From Bradyrhizobium sp. 141 (GTDB lineage: Bacteria; Pseudomonadota; Alphaproteobacteria; Rhizobiales; Xanthobacteraceae): 64,000 bases of DNA. The DNA is taken from assembly GCF_023074055.1 (NCBI RefSeq), contig NZ_JADPKR010000026.1, forward strand, positions 186,001 through 250,000, in the 5' to 3' direction. Of the stretch, positions 8,304 through 15,559 are shown in pieces (within the stretch, counting starts at the first letter, position 1; every line of letters starts with the position of its first letter). The notes beneath the pieces were generated by a model. It made no database searches. It worked only from the letters and a program-made list of their open reading frames with translations, and was not told where the DNA came from. The position numbers were made by a program, and so were the translations under genes.

Positions 8304-8657
8304 CTAGTCGACGTCAGCCAGCTTGTGCAGAGTCGCGCCGAAGATCTGGCTGGCCTTGCCGACCAGCGCGGTGCCCGTCATCTCTCCGCGCGTCTCCGTG
8401 AACGTGCCACTGACGCCGATGCCAACCGGGGCAGGGCCGCCGAACAGCGGATTGTCGTTGCCCCGAGGCGAGGTGTGCCGTTGCACCAGCACCTCACCTT
8501 TGAAGGTGCTGTTGTCCTTCACCACGTAGCTGCCGGTGTAATAGAGGTAGGCATCGCCGCCAAGAATCTTGCCGTCGCGAAAAAGAATGACGCCGCTGCC
8601 CTTGCCGGCTCGACCGTCGAGCAGGGTCACATGAATCGAATAGAGGCCGTTCTTCAT
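8304..8657 (-). CDS. GrlR-like small regulatory protein
   Basis: 117 aa from the MKNGLYSIHVTLLDG start (GGGAC just upstream); a start eight codons earlier is possible. The pattern (MKNGLYS..., then D-G-x-I-x-G-G-D-A-Y-x-Y-Y-x-G-S-Y, then a beta-rich half with G-x-F-x-G) matches the GrlR/negative-regulator fold, a small beta-barrel. In enterobacteria GrlR binds the activator GrlA. In rhizobia the homologues are orphan proteins of unknown target, and no GrlA-like gene is nearby. It converges on the histidine kinase gene with no gap. Confidence 0.75.
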   Translation of the reverse strand: MKNGLYSIHVTLLDGRAGKGSGVILFRDGKILGGDAYLYYTGSYVVKDNSTFKGEVLVQRHTSPRGNDNPLFGGPAPVGIGVSGTFTETRGEMTGTALVGKASQIFGATLHKLADVD

Positions 8658-8914
8658 AACGTCCCGCAGGCCGGCCGCCATCGCCCAATGGCGTAACCGG
8701 TCCTGCTTTTATGCCAAAGCGCATCCGCTCGCGCAACGCGGCAGTTTGCCGACCGGCCGCGGGAGTTGCCGCCTCGAGCCGTAGTTGTCCCGGCTTGTGC
8801 GCGACGCCCTCATGACGGTCTGATGATGGAGCGCGGCCGGTCGTTGCGAATCAGAATTGGCCCGCGAAATGCATAAAATTAGCTGCACTGGCCGCGGGGT
8901 GCTGGAGCAAGACG

Positions 8915-9427
8915 ATGAGCAACTGGATCGATTCCGGCGGCGATGAGCCGCGTCTGTACAGTGCGCGTCCCACGAATTGCAAAAGCGAACGACGGCGCTC
9001 CGGCAGCGCAACACGCTGGCGAAGCGTGACAGGGCTGGCTTCCGTGAGGCTGGCTACCGTTTTGGCCCTGATTGCGCTCGCAGCTCCGTTCGGGCATGCG
9101 CGCGACCGCGGCCAGTTCGTCAATACCAATGCGGATTTGAAGGCCTGGTTCGACGGCCTGCGCAGCGGCAAGGGGCCGTGCTGCTCCGATGCCGACGGTT
9201 CGGCGCTCTCGGATACCGACTGGGACAGCAAGGACGGACACTATCGTGTCCGCCTCCCGCGCTATGCCTCCGGGCTCGAAGGGCAGCCGCAGGAACTCGT
9301 CTGGGTCGAGGTCCCCGAGGAGGCCGTGATCTCCGAGCCGAACCGGGTGGGGCGCACCATGGTGTGGCCGATCTACGGCTACATGGGCGTCACCATCCGC
9401 TGCTTCATGCCGGGCAGCATGACCTAG
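8915..9427 (+). CDS. Hypothetical exported or membrane-anchored protein
   Basis: 170 aa. A basic N-terminal region of about 45 residues is followed by one hydrophobic segment (LATVLALIALAAPFGHA). The domain beyond it contains three cysteines (two adjacent in GPCCSD, one near the C-terminus). The segment GQFVNTNADLKAWFDGLRSG and a C-terminal Y-M-G-V-T-I-R-C-F-M-P-G look like a conserved small domain of rhizobial periplasmic proteins. I recognise no named family. GGAG seven bases before the ATG supports the start. Probably periplasmic with a disulphide; function unknown. Confidence 0.7.
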   Translation: MSNWIDSGGDEPRLYSARPTNCKSERRRSGSATRWRSVTGLASVRLATVLALIALAAPFGHARDRGQFVNTNADLKAWFDGLRSGKGPCCSDADGSALSDTDWDSKDGHYRVRLPRYASGLEGQPQELVWVEVPEEAVISEPNRVGRTMVWPIYGYMGVTIRCFMPGSMT

Positions 9428-9457
9428 CCGCATCGGACGGCATGTCGTCCGGTGCGG
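9428..9457. terminator. Hairpin between convergent genes
   Basis: CCGCATCGGACG (9428-9439) pairs with CGTCCGGTGCGG (9446-9457) across a 6-nt loop, 12 bp with one G-T pair. It follows the stop of the hypothetical gene and faces the VOC gene. There is no U-tract, so it may be a 3'-end stabiliser or an attenuated terminator working in both directions. Confidence 0.55.
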
Positions 9458-9468
9458 CACGCGCCGCG

Positions 9469-9855
9469 TCAGGTGTATTTCTGGTCGCGCTCCAGCAGCT
9501 CGATGGAGATGCCTTCGGGGCCGCGGATGAAGCAGATGCGCACGCCGGGCCGGATCGTGGTCGGCTCGCGCGTGAAGGTGACACCCTTGGCCTTGATCTC
9601 GGCCGCGACGGCATCGATGTCCTTCACCGTCAATCCGATATGGTCGAGGCCCTGATGCGGGTGCGGAGGCGGCGGGTTGACGGGGCTATCGCCCTCGAGC
9701 GGTGCGATGAAGATCCTGGCACCGCCAAGGTTCACGTCGATCCGTCCCGGCGCATGCACGATCTCGCCGCCGAGAATGTCCCGCAGCCAAGCCGCGGTGG
9801 CCTCTGGATCGGGGCTGCGCAGATGGACGTGATCCCAGGTGACGACGACTGGCAT
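9469..9855 (-). CDS. VOC (glyoxalase/bleomycin-resistance fold) family protein
   Basis: 128 aa, one complete VOC module of two beta-alpha-beta-beta-beta units. The metal ligand positions are visible: His in WDHVHLRSPD, His in GLDHIGLTV and Glu in GISIELLER. This is the pattern of glyoxalase I and related dioxygenases and lactoylglutathione lyases. A Pro/His-rich insert (NPPPPHPHQG) precedes the second half. It stands alone and converges on the preceding gene. Metal-dependent lyase or dioxygenase activity is likely; the substrate is not known. Confidence 0.85.
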   Translation of the reverse strand: MPVVVTWDHVHLRSPDPEATAAWLRDILGGEIVHAPGRIDVNLGGARIFIAPLEGDSPVNPPPPHPHQGLDHIGLTVKDIDAVAAEIKAKGVTFTREPTTIRPGVRICFIRGPEGISIELLERDQKYT

Positions 9856-10040
9856 TTCAATTCTCCCAACGCGATCGTTCGATGTTGCGGCGCATGTTAA
9901 CGGCCCCGGCCGGTGATCGCCACCGTCCTTGCCGATTCGTAGGGAACCTTAGTTCGTGTTCTGGATTGAAGTAAGCTGCGGCCGAGTCCGTGTCGCGAGT
10001 CCGCCGTCGAACGTGCTCAGCCGCCATCGGTGATGCAATC

Positions 10041-10613
10041 ATGAACGCCAGGCTCGACCGGATCGGATTGGGGCGCTTCGCCGGAACCGGCGAGCGACTG
10101 GCGCGGGCCGTGACAATGGCGAGCGTTTCATTTGGCCGAAGCCTGCTGTGGCTGATGGCCGCCATCATCGTCGGTTGCGGCGTCTGGATGCTGCTCCCTC
10201 TCTCCAAAGGCAATAGCGCTGAGCCCCTGAAGTCGGAGCTGGCAGCAGTCGAGCCGGCTCCTTCGGGCGATCCGGCAGCATCGGCCTCGCTGGCTTCCGA
10301 AGTTCAGGTACCGGCCATGGCGGACCTCGGTCGTCTCAGGATTTCATCACAGACCTGGCGCCGCGGTGGCCTTGGCTCAAAAGCCCTGGTGACGTTCACG
10401 CTGCGAAACGACAATGACTATGCCGTAAACAACGTCGAGATCGTCTGCGCCTTTGCGCGGCGCGACGGCAGTCATCTCACTGATCGCAGCCGCGTGCTGG
10501 CAGATCGGGTCAGCATGAAGAGCCGCAAGACCTTTGCGCGGATCTCCGTCGGCTTTGTCAACGTCAATGCCGATCAGGCGAAATGTTCGCTGGTTGCGGC
10601 ACGTCGCGCGTAA
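10041..10613 (+). CDS. Hypothetical single-pass membrane protein
   Basis: 190 aa from ATG 10041 (an ATG at 9990 is also in frame). One transmembrane helix (about 32-52, LLWLMAAIIVGCGVWMLLPL) is followed by an Ala/Glu/Pro linker. A beta-rich extracytoplasmic domain with V-T-F-T-L-R-N-D-N and V-N-N-V-E-I-V-C then follows, reminiscent of immunoglobulin-like domains that describe chains with unsatisfied strands. Two cysteines in this domain could pair. No named family recognised. The next gene downstream is also a single-pass protein, so both may belong to an envelope function. Confidence 0.65.
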   Translation: MNARLDRIGLGRFAGTGERLARAVTMASVSFGRSLLWLMAAIIVGCGVWMLLPLSKGNSAEPLKSELAAVEPAPSGDPAASASLASEVQVPAMADLGRLRISSQTWRRGGLGSKALVTFTLRNDNDYAVNNVEIVCAFARRDGSHLTDRSRVLADRVSMKSRKTFARISVGFVNVNADQAKCSLVAARRA

Positions 10614-10774
10614 GGACGGCATGTTCCGGTAGCGGAAAAGTTACCCTCCCTAGTGCTTGGCAAAAAAACCTGGCGTCGCCATTTGAACCGAACGGCTGGG
10701 CCAGGAACCAATTAAATGATCGCCTGTTGAAGGCGAAGAGCCCACGCGGGGATGCGGGGGGCGGAGCTCGGCCA

Positions 10775-11296
10775 ATGCCCATCTTTCGGTATTTCGTCTT
10801 TGTCGGTGGAGCCTTGCTCGCACTGCTGTTTGCAGCGAACTATGTTCTGCCATCGCAACCGGCTGCGCAGGCTGTCGCCACCGTAAGCAATGATCAGCCC
10901 CTGATCCGGATCCGCTCCGACCGCCATCTGCCCGAGCGTGTCGTGCTCGACACGACCCAGCCTACGATTGTGGCGCCCGCGGTGAAGACCGCCGCAGTCG
11001 TGCCTCCCCAGCCGCCGGTGCAAGAGGGCCTGTCGCTGGCCGAGCTGTCGGCCAAGGCACGAGTGCGCGAGACGTTCGCCCAGTTCACGCCGCCGAAGGC
11101 CGATACTGCCGCGGCCAGGAAGCCCGAGGCCAAGCCGCAGGTTGCTCAGGCGCAGGTTTCCCAGGCCCAAGCTGCTCCAATCCAAGCTCAGCCCAAGCGC
11201 AGGGTCGCCAGGGCGCATTCGGCGCCGCCTCCGGGCCGGCCGATGATGCAGGTCGCCCAGCAGCCGCATTTCGGCCTCTTCAACACGACCTGGTGA
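10775..11296 (+). CDS. Hypothetical membrane-anchored Ala/Pro/Gln-rich protein
   Basis: 173 aa from ATG 10775, preceded by a strong GGGGGGCGGAG stretch; the longer open frame upstream has no good ribosome site. An N-terminal helix (YFVFVGGALLALLFAANYV) anchors a low-complexity Pro/Ala/Gln region with tandem Q-A-Q-V/A repeats and a basic patch (PKRRVARAHS). The C-terminus is H-F-G-L-F-N-T-T-W. Composition fits a periplasmic spacer or cell-wall-spanning protein. No catalytic motif is visible. The following 150 bases up to the tRNA hold no gene that I can see. Confidence 0.65.
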   Translation: MPIFRYFVFVGGALLALLFAANYVLPSQPAAQAVATVSNDQPLIRIRSDRHLPERVVLDTTQPTIVAPAVKTAAVVPPQPPVQEGLSLAELSAKARVRETFAQFTPPKADTAAARKPEAKPQVAQAQVSQAQAAPIQAQPKRRVARAHSAPPPGRPMMQVAQQPHFGLFNTTW

Positions 11297-11449
11297 CAGC
11301 GCCTTCGATCCGTCTCGAGGGAGGGGGCTTTTTATTGGCCAGCCTCTCTGCTAATTCGAGCCCGTCCGAACGCCGCCCGGTGTGCTGGCTCGTCAGCAGC
11401 AAGCCGGTCGGCCAAGTCTCGGTTTGCGGCCCGGTAGCCCCGGCCCAAG

Positions 11450-11526
11450 GCGCTCGTAGCTCAGCTGGATAGAGCATCGGATTTCGATTCCGAGGGTCGG
11501 AGGTTCGAATCCTTCCGAGCGCGCCA
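11450..11526 (+). tRNA. tRNA-Arg (anticodon TCG)
   Basis: A 77-nt cloverleaf with CCA encoded. Acceptor arms are GCGCTCG and CGAGCGC, D-arm GCTC...GAGC, anticodon stem TCGGA/TCCGA around loop TTTCGAT, and T-arm GGAGG/CCTTC around TTCGAAT. The anticodon TCG reads CGA arginine codons. No integrase, direct repeat of the 3' end or mobile element was seen next to it. Confidence 0.96.
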
Positions 11527-11597
11527 ATCCCCTGGCGTTCCAGATATGTTCCGAAATGACGCCGATGCCGGGTCACCGTCGCGAGGGGGGTGCTGCG

Positions 11598-12581
11598 TCA
11601 ATCAGTCTGCTGCCGCCCCCGGGCCAGCGTGTCCGAAGGCGTCTCGTGGAACGTCGCGCGGTAGGCTGCGGCAAATTCACCGAGATGATGGAAGCCCTGG
11701 GCACGCGCGCACGTCGCGACGGTGGCGCCGCCACCCCTCAGGAGGCGGACGCGGGTCGCCCACTGCCTCTTGAGGCGAATGTACTGGTGCAGGCTCATGC
11801 CACGCACCTTGCTGACTGCGCCGCCGAGCGTCCGGATCGAGACGCCGAACTCGCCGGCGAGATCGGCGGTATAGATCGGCGCGGTCGGGCGGGTTGCGAC
11901 GTAGTCGTCGATCCGCTGCACGAGCTTGATCGCGCGCTCGCCCTGGACCGAGGCGCTCAGATCCGACATCGAATCGATCCGAAACAAATCGTCAAGCGCG
12001 AGCAGCAGACCTTCCTGGAGATGGGCGGCCATCTCGCTGGTTTCAAACAGAATGGGCTGCACGGACGCGGTTCGCAGGATGTCGAGCAGGAGTTGGCGCG
12101 TGTGGAGCAGGGCAGGCCGGTTCGCGACACGGGCCCGCAAGTCGTCGGCGTGATCGAACCAGCCCCGGTCTCCCAGCTCGGGGGAGAAGATGATCATGGC
12201 ATGATGATTGGTCTGAGGCTCGACGAAATGGCATTCATCGTTGCCGCGGAGCGCAACGAAGAAGCGTGCATCGAGATCCAAGCCTTTGAAGTTGACCTGG
12301 AGGTCGTCGGTCATGGACAGGATCACCATCCCGCCCGGCATCCGATAGGCGGTGTCGAGGATGCGCGCGAACGATCTCATCATGATGATGCGGCATGCCG
12401 GCAGGGAGACCACGGCGCGGGCCGCCGCGAAGTTCGCAACGTCGAGCGGAATGCTCCTCGCGTCCTCCATCGTCTCGATCGGCCGAAACGCATCGACGTC
12501 GGCAACGCCGATCAGTTGGAGCGCGGAATGGAGCGAGGGCCTCGAATAACATGGATTTGGCCGGCTGCTGAAATGTGACAA
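11598..12581 (-). CDS. AraC-family transcriptional regulator
   Basis: 327 aa. The last 100 residues form the double helix-turn-helix of AraC/XylS proteins: ADLAGEFGVSIRTLGGAVSK, then the second HTH ending GFHHLGEFAAAYRATFHETPS, close to the family signature. The N-terminal 200 residues would be the effector/dimerisation domain, of the AraC_binding_2-like type. The only start giving the full N-terminus is TTG 12581, without a clear Shine-Dalgarno, so the true start is uncertain. It lies downstream of the small zinc-ribbon gene on the same strand. Confidence 0.85.
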   Translation of the reverse strand: MSHFSSRPNPCYSRPSLHSALQLIGVADVDAFRPIETMEDARSIPLDVANFAAARAVVSLPACRIIMMRSFARILDTAYRMPGGMVILSMTDDLQVNFKGLDLDARFFVALRGNDECHFVEPQTNHHAMIIFSPELGDRGWFDHADDLRARVANRPALLHTRQLLLDILRTASVQPILFETSEMAAHLQEGLLLALDDLFRIDSMSDLSASVQGERAIKLVQRIDDYVATRPTAPIYTADLAGEFGVSIRTLGGAVSKVRGMSLHQYIRLKRQWATRVRLLRGGGATVATCARAQGFHHLGEFAAAYRATFHETPSDTLARGRQQTD

Positions 12582-12697
12582 TCAAATGAACGTCGGTACA
12601 TCGCCATCAATGGCGGAACATCGCGTTCCAGTAAATCGAAGTCCAGGCCTAGTATTGCGGACATCATGCCACGACATCCGCAAGATCAATGCCACCG

Positions 12698-12871
12698 TCA
12701 ACGTTCTCGGCTCATCGGTTGGCCGGAGGCGAGGTCGATGAAATGCAGGCGCGTGCAGGCCGGGCAGGCGAAGGACGCAAAGCTTCGTCCCTCCTGTCTC
12801 AGCTGCTTCTCAAGATGCGTCTGCACGTTCATGCCCGTCTGAGGGCATCGAAAAACGATCAACTCGGCCAT
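12698..12871 (-). CDS. Small conserved zinc-ribbon-like protein (57 aa)
   Basis: A 58-codon frame, ATG at 12871 and TGA ending at 12698. The product begins MAELIVFRCPQTGMNVQ and ends FACPACTRLHFIDLASGQP, a layout I know from tiny rhizobial proteins (R-C-P-x-T-G ... C-x-A-C-x-R-x-H). The three cysteines (9, 36, 39) plus His43 could bind one zinc. Function unknown; such proteins are usually orphan. A strong FNR/FixK-like box lies 35 bases upstream of the ATG, and the terminator of the previous gene lies just beyond that. So this is probably its own transcription unit, possibly reading into the AraC gene 116 bp downstream. Confidence 0.7.
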   Translation of the reverse strand: MAELIVFRCPQTGMNVQTHLEKQLRQEGRSFASFACPACTRLHFIDLASGQPMSRER

Positions 12872-12905
12872 CACCGCAGAATGACGGTGCGGGCCGATTT
12901 CATCC

Positions 12906-12919
12906 TTGATCTAGATCAG
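12906..12919. promoter_or_regulatory. FNR/FixK-like box
   Basis: TTGATCTAGATCAG matches the Crp/FNR-family consensus TTGAT-N4-ATCAA in nine of ten defined positions. It sits between the terminator of the Tyr/Gly-rich protein gene and the start of the 57-aa zinc-ribbon gene, centred about 42 bp before that ATG. A class II activator at -41.5 would put transcription start at or near the ATG (leaderless). A class I arrangement is less likely. In Bradyrhizobium such boxes are bound by FixK2 under low oxygen. Confidence 0.5.
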
Positions 12920-12966
12920 TTTTGGAATCGCTCCAGGCCGGCGACAACCGCGCAAGACATGATCTC

Positions 12967-12995
12967 GAAAAAGCGAAGGGGCCCGAGGGCCCCTT
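12967..12995 (-). terminator. Rho-independent terminator of the Tyr/Gly-rich protein gene
   Basis: Read on the minus strand, AAGGGGCCC-TC-GGGCCCCTT (12995-12976) is a 9-bp stem followed by CGCTTTTT, a classic intrinsic terminator. It lies 7 bases after the stop codon of the gene ending at 13002. Confidence 0.85.
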
Positions 12996-13001
12996 CAGAT
13001 G

Positions 13002-13292
13002 TCACCAGCGGCGATAGCGTGGGCCATAGCCATAATAGCGTGGCCCGTAAACGCGTGGTCCATAATACCGCGGGCCGTAATACGGCCGCGGACCGTAATA
13101 CCCATAATAGTTCGGACGCCGCCAGCAGCGTCCCCAGGCGTCGCAGACCATGCGAACCTGCTCGACGCCGGAGACCTGCGGTGTCGCAGGCGCGGGCGCG
13201 ATGGGCATGGCGGACGCCGCCGGCGATGTCGCCAAGGCACCCAACGTGGCACCGAACAGGGCTGCGGCGACGAGGCCGATCTTGAGAGTCAT
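13002..13292 (-). CDS. Small secreted Tyr/Gly/Pro/Arg-rich protein
   Basis: 96 aa. A Sec signal peptide (MTLKIGLVAAALFGATLGAL..., Ala-x-Ala cleavage near residue 28) precedes a short domain with V-R-M-V-C-D-A-W-G-R-C-W-R. The last 36 residues are a tandem low-complexity tail of Y-G-P-R and Y-Y-G units. The Cys pair C-x5-C and the tail are found in many small rhizobial envelope proteins of unknown function. An intrinsic terminator follows the stop. A repetitive codon pattern (TACGGCC/TATTACGG) is visible in the DNA. Confidence 0.78.
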   Translation of the reverse strand: MTLKIGLVAAALFGATLGALATSPAASAMPIAPAPATPQVSGVEQVRMVCDAWGRCWRRPNYYGYYGPRPYYGPRYYGPRVYGPRYYGYGPRYRRW

Positions 13293-13526
13293 GATGTCTT
13301 CCTCCGCTTACGCGATACAGGATATCGAAGTTGTTCTGATCAAATTGTGGCGGAAGCGAAATGTAATGCTGATGAACAAATTCAGCAAATCCGCCCGGCT
13401 GGCCGGCTTTGGCCGCATCGCCGGTGCCGGAGACCTTGATCCTGCGCAATTCGCAAGTCTGCCTCGGCTCTTAGTATTGCTGGTGTGGCAGTGGCGTGGT
13501 GCTTGCTGCCGGGCAAGGTGAACTGG

Positions 13527-13937
13527 ATGCGGGTCATTCCAAATCTGTCGATCTCGCCGGAGAAAGTCTTCTTCGTCATCTCGAAATCGCGCCGGTCCGA
13601 CAGCGAGGCGGCCGGAGGGGGCGTCATCGTGGACTTCGGCGACGATGACATGAGCTATGGCCGCAGTGGACGCGGCGGGACCACCGACCGTGCGGAGCTC
13701 GTGGGCTTTATCCGCGATCTCAATGTCGACGAGCAGATCGACCTCGTGGCGCTGACCTGGCTTGGTCGCGGCGACGGTGATCTCTCCAATTGGCGCGAAT
13801 TGCATATCCAGGCCGCGCAGGCGCACAACCAGCGCACCGCTTCCTACCTGATCGGCACGCCAATGCTCGCTGACTATCTGGAGGAGGCGATGGCGCAATT
13901 CGGCAAGTCCTTCGAGGAATTCGAAGAACATCTCTGA
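13527..13937 (+). CDS. DUF3775 domain protein
   Basis: 136 aa from ATG 13527 (AAGGTG seven bases before). It begins with the family-typical N-L-S-I-S-P-E-K-V-F-F-V-I segment and ends in an acidic helix (FEEFEEHL). Between them lie the D-E-Q-I-D-L-V-A-L-T-W-L-G-R-G core and the L-I-G-T-P-M-L-A-D-Y-L-E-E motif characteristic of this small alphaproteobacterial family. Cytoplasmic, function unknown. It is 39 bp upstream of the host-attachment gene, so the two may be co-transcribed. Confidence 0.8.
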   Translation: MRVIPNLSISPEKVFFVISKSRRSDSEAAGGGVIVDFGDDDMSYGRSGRGGTTDRAELVGFIRDLNVDEQIDLVALTWLGRGDGDLSNWRELHIQAAQAHNQRTASYLIGTPMLADYLEEAMAQFGKSFEEFEEHL

Positions 13938-13976
13938 TGCCGGACGCGGCGTCGATAAGTTTCAAGGAGAGTTGCA

Positions 13977-14438
13977 ATGGACAAGATGAGAATCGACAAG
14001 GGTGACTGGCTGGTCGTGTGCGATGGGCGCAAGGCGCTCATTCTGGAAAACCTTGGCGACGAGATGTTTCCGAACCTTCACACCAGGGAGGTGCACGAGC
14101 AGCCCAATCCCGCGACCAGCGCGCAAGGGACCGACGCGCCGGGCCGCCTGCATGCCGCTACCGGCGGCGTGCGCAGCTCGGCCGAGCAGACCGACTGGCA
14201 TGATGAGGCCGAGCGCGCCTTCCTGCGAAGCCTGGCGGGCCGGCTCGATGCCGCCGTGAACTCCGGCGAGACCACGGCCCTGACCATGGTGGCCTCACCA
14301 CGTGCCCTCGGCATGATCCGGGCCGATTACTCGGAGGTCATGCGCAAGGCGCTTCGGGGCGAGGTCGGCAAGGATCTCGTCAAGCTGCCGGTCTACGAGA
14401 TCGAGAAGCAATTGCTGCTGTCGGGCGCCGCCAAATAG
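13977..14438 (+). CDS. Host attachment protein family (AtsE-like)
   Basis: 153 aa; start supported by CAAGGAGAG upstream. The N-terminal W-L-V-V-C-D-G-R-K-A-L-I-L strand is followed by a charged, disordered-looking middle (H-E-Q-P-N-P...). The C-terminal half has T-M-V-A-S-P-R-A-L-G-M-I-R and L-V-K-L-P-V-Y-E-I-E. This matches the 'protein required for attachment to host cells' family, first described in Agrobacterium attachment mutants. The fold resembles the eRF1/baeRF stop-codon-release-like domain, and the real biochemical role is unclear. It lies 39 bp after DUF3775. Confidence 0.85.
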   Translation: MDKMRIDKGDWLVVCDGRKALILENLGDEMFPNLHTREVHEQPNPATSAQGTDAPGRLHAATGGVRSSAEQTDWHDEAERAFLRSLAGRLDAAVNSGETTALTMVASPRALGMIRADYSEVMRKALRGEVGKDLVKLPVYEIEKQLLLSGAAK

Positions 14439-14467
14439 GGGCGCCCGCAAAGACCGCGCCGGCGTCC

Positions 14468-14728
14468 TCAGTAGCAGGGGTGCCGGCGGCGGTCCTGGCC
14501 GACATAGGCGGCCGCGCTCTGGTAGCAATGGTTGGTCGACGGGCCGTCGTAATAGGCGAAGGTGCCGGGGGTGATGCCGGGACCGTAATTGTGCAAATAG
14601 CTGATCGGGTAGGGCAGCGGGTTGACGTAGCGGTGATGCCGGTGGTGTCCCCGCGCCTCCGCGAGGCCAGGGGCTAGGATTGCGGCCGACAGGGCAGCAA
14701 CCGCGGCTACAAGCTTCAACTTGCTCAT
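14468..14728 (-). CDS. Small secreted His/Tyr-rich protein
   Basis: 86 aa. Signal peptide (KLVAAVAALSAAILAPGLAEA) then an H-R-H-H-R cluster, a Tyr/Pro/Gly-rich middle and two cysteines, one 18 residues from the end and one at the penultimate residue (H-P-C-Y). No family recognised. It resembles the protein at 13002 in size, export signal and Tyr/Gly composition but not in detailed sequence. It converges on the host-attachment gene. The 291-bp region upstream (14729-15019) shows no gene. Confidence 0.7.
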   Translation of the reverse strand: MSKLKLVAAVAALSAAILAPGLAEARGHHRHHRYVNPLPYPISYLHNYGPGITPGTFAYYDGPSTNHCYQSAAAYVGQDRRRHPCY

Positions 14729-15019
14729 CTTGATTCTCCGGGACCCGCGCGAATAGGTCGGCCATCTATAGCCACTTCGAGCCTCCGGGGCACCCGTCCG
14801 GCGCCCGGAAATCCGGGATAGTCCCGCAGATTCCCGGGTGGGTGTGACAGAATTGCCCGAAACGCCGTCCCTGCTTGCCCATTTTTGGCCTTTTCGGGAT
14901 GCTTAACGAATTCCCCACACAAGTATGACCAAAGACTATTCAGTTAAGAATCCTGTCGCCGGCCTTTTGGGGTCCTTCGAGGCCGGTCCATTCCTGAAGG
15001 CTTTCGCCGTCACGCCGCC

Positions 15020-15463
15020 ATGCGCATCACGCTTCTGAGCCTGCTGTTGCTCTCCATCGCCGCCGCCCCGGCGCGGGCCGAGTTGCGTATTACCCGCGAC
15101 CACGGTGGCTATGTCGAGGAATACAAGGCCAAGTACAAGCGCGTGCGCGAGAAGGGCGAGCGCGTCATCATCGACGGCATCTGCAATTCAGCCTGCACGC
15201 TGGTGCTCGGCATGGTGCCGATGAACAAGATCTGCGTGACGCCGCGCGCCAGCCTCGGCTTCCACCAGGCCTATTACGACAAGGCCTTCACCTTCGGCAT
15301 CAAGGTCACCAGCTCCGAGGGGACGTCTGACTTGATGTCCTACTACCCCGATACGGTGAAGGACTGGATCCGCCGCAATGGCGGGCTCACCACCGACATG
15401 AAGAAGATCAAGAACGGCGTCGAGCTCTGGAAGATCATCGACCCCTGTCCGGACGAGTGGTGA
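15020..15463 (+). CDS. Periplasmic ClpP-like (COG3904-type) protein
   Basis: 147 aa with a Sec signal peptide (about 20 residues, ending A-P-A-R-A). The core shows I-I-D-G-I-C-N-S-A-C-T-L-V-L, then R-A-S-L-G-F-H-Q. This pairing of a Ser in an x-S-A-C-T turn (Ser57) with a His in L-G-F-H (His82) is the hallmark of periplasmic ClpP/crotonase-like proteins, where they could be nucleophile and base. The third residue is not certain. It is short for the group, so it may be a minimal or degenerate protease-like protein. Family call moderate; activity is inference. Confidence 0.65.
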   Translation: MRITLLSLLLLSIAAAPARAELRITRDHGGYVEEYKAKYKRVREKGERVIIDGICNSACTLVLGMVPMNKICVTPRASLGFHQAYYDKAFTFGIKVTSSEGTSDLMSYYPDTVKDWIRRNGGLTTDMKKIKNGVELWKIIDPCPDEW

Positions 15464-15559
15464 GCGGCTGACCTGAACCGCCGTCGTCCGTCGCAGCGCA
15501 GCATCGTCCGGACGAAATTCGCATTGCCGCATAGCCCCCGGTGGGGCAAGAGGGCGGCA

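Noticed and set aside
11450..13000. Genomic island inserted at the tRNA-Arg gene
   Set aside because: No integrase, no repeat of the tRNA 3' end and no phage or plasmid genes were seen downstream; the neighbours look like ordinary chromosomal genes.
12689..13285. 198-codon plus-strand ORF across 12689-13285
   Set aside because: It runs antisense to both the 57-aa gene and the Tyr/Gly-rich protein gene, crosses a terminator and has no protein-like composition.
13492..13507. Sigma-54-like promoter TGGCGTGGTGCTTGCT before the DUF3775 gene
   Set aside because: The -24/-12 match is good, but the transcription start would fall in the ribosome-binding site only about 9 bases before the ATG, so it is unlikely to drive this gene.
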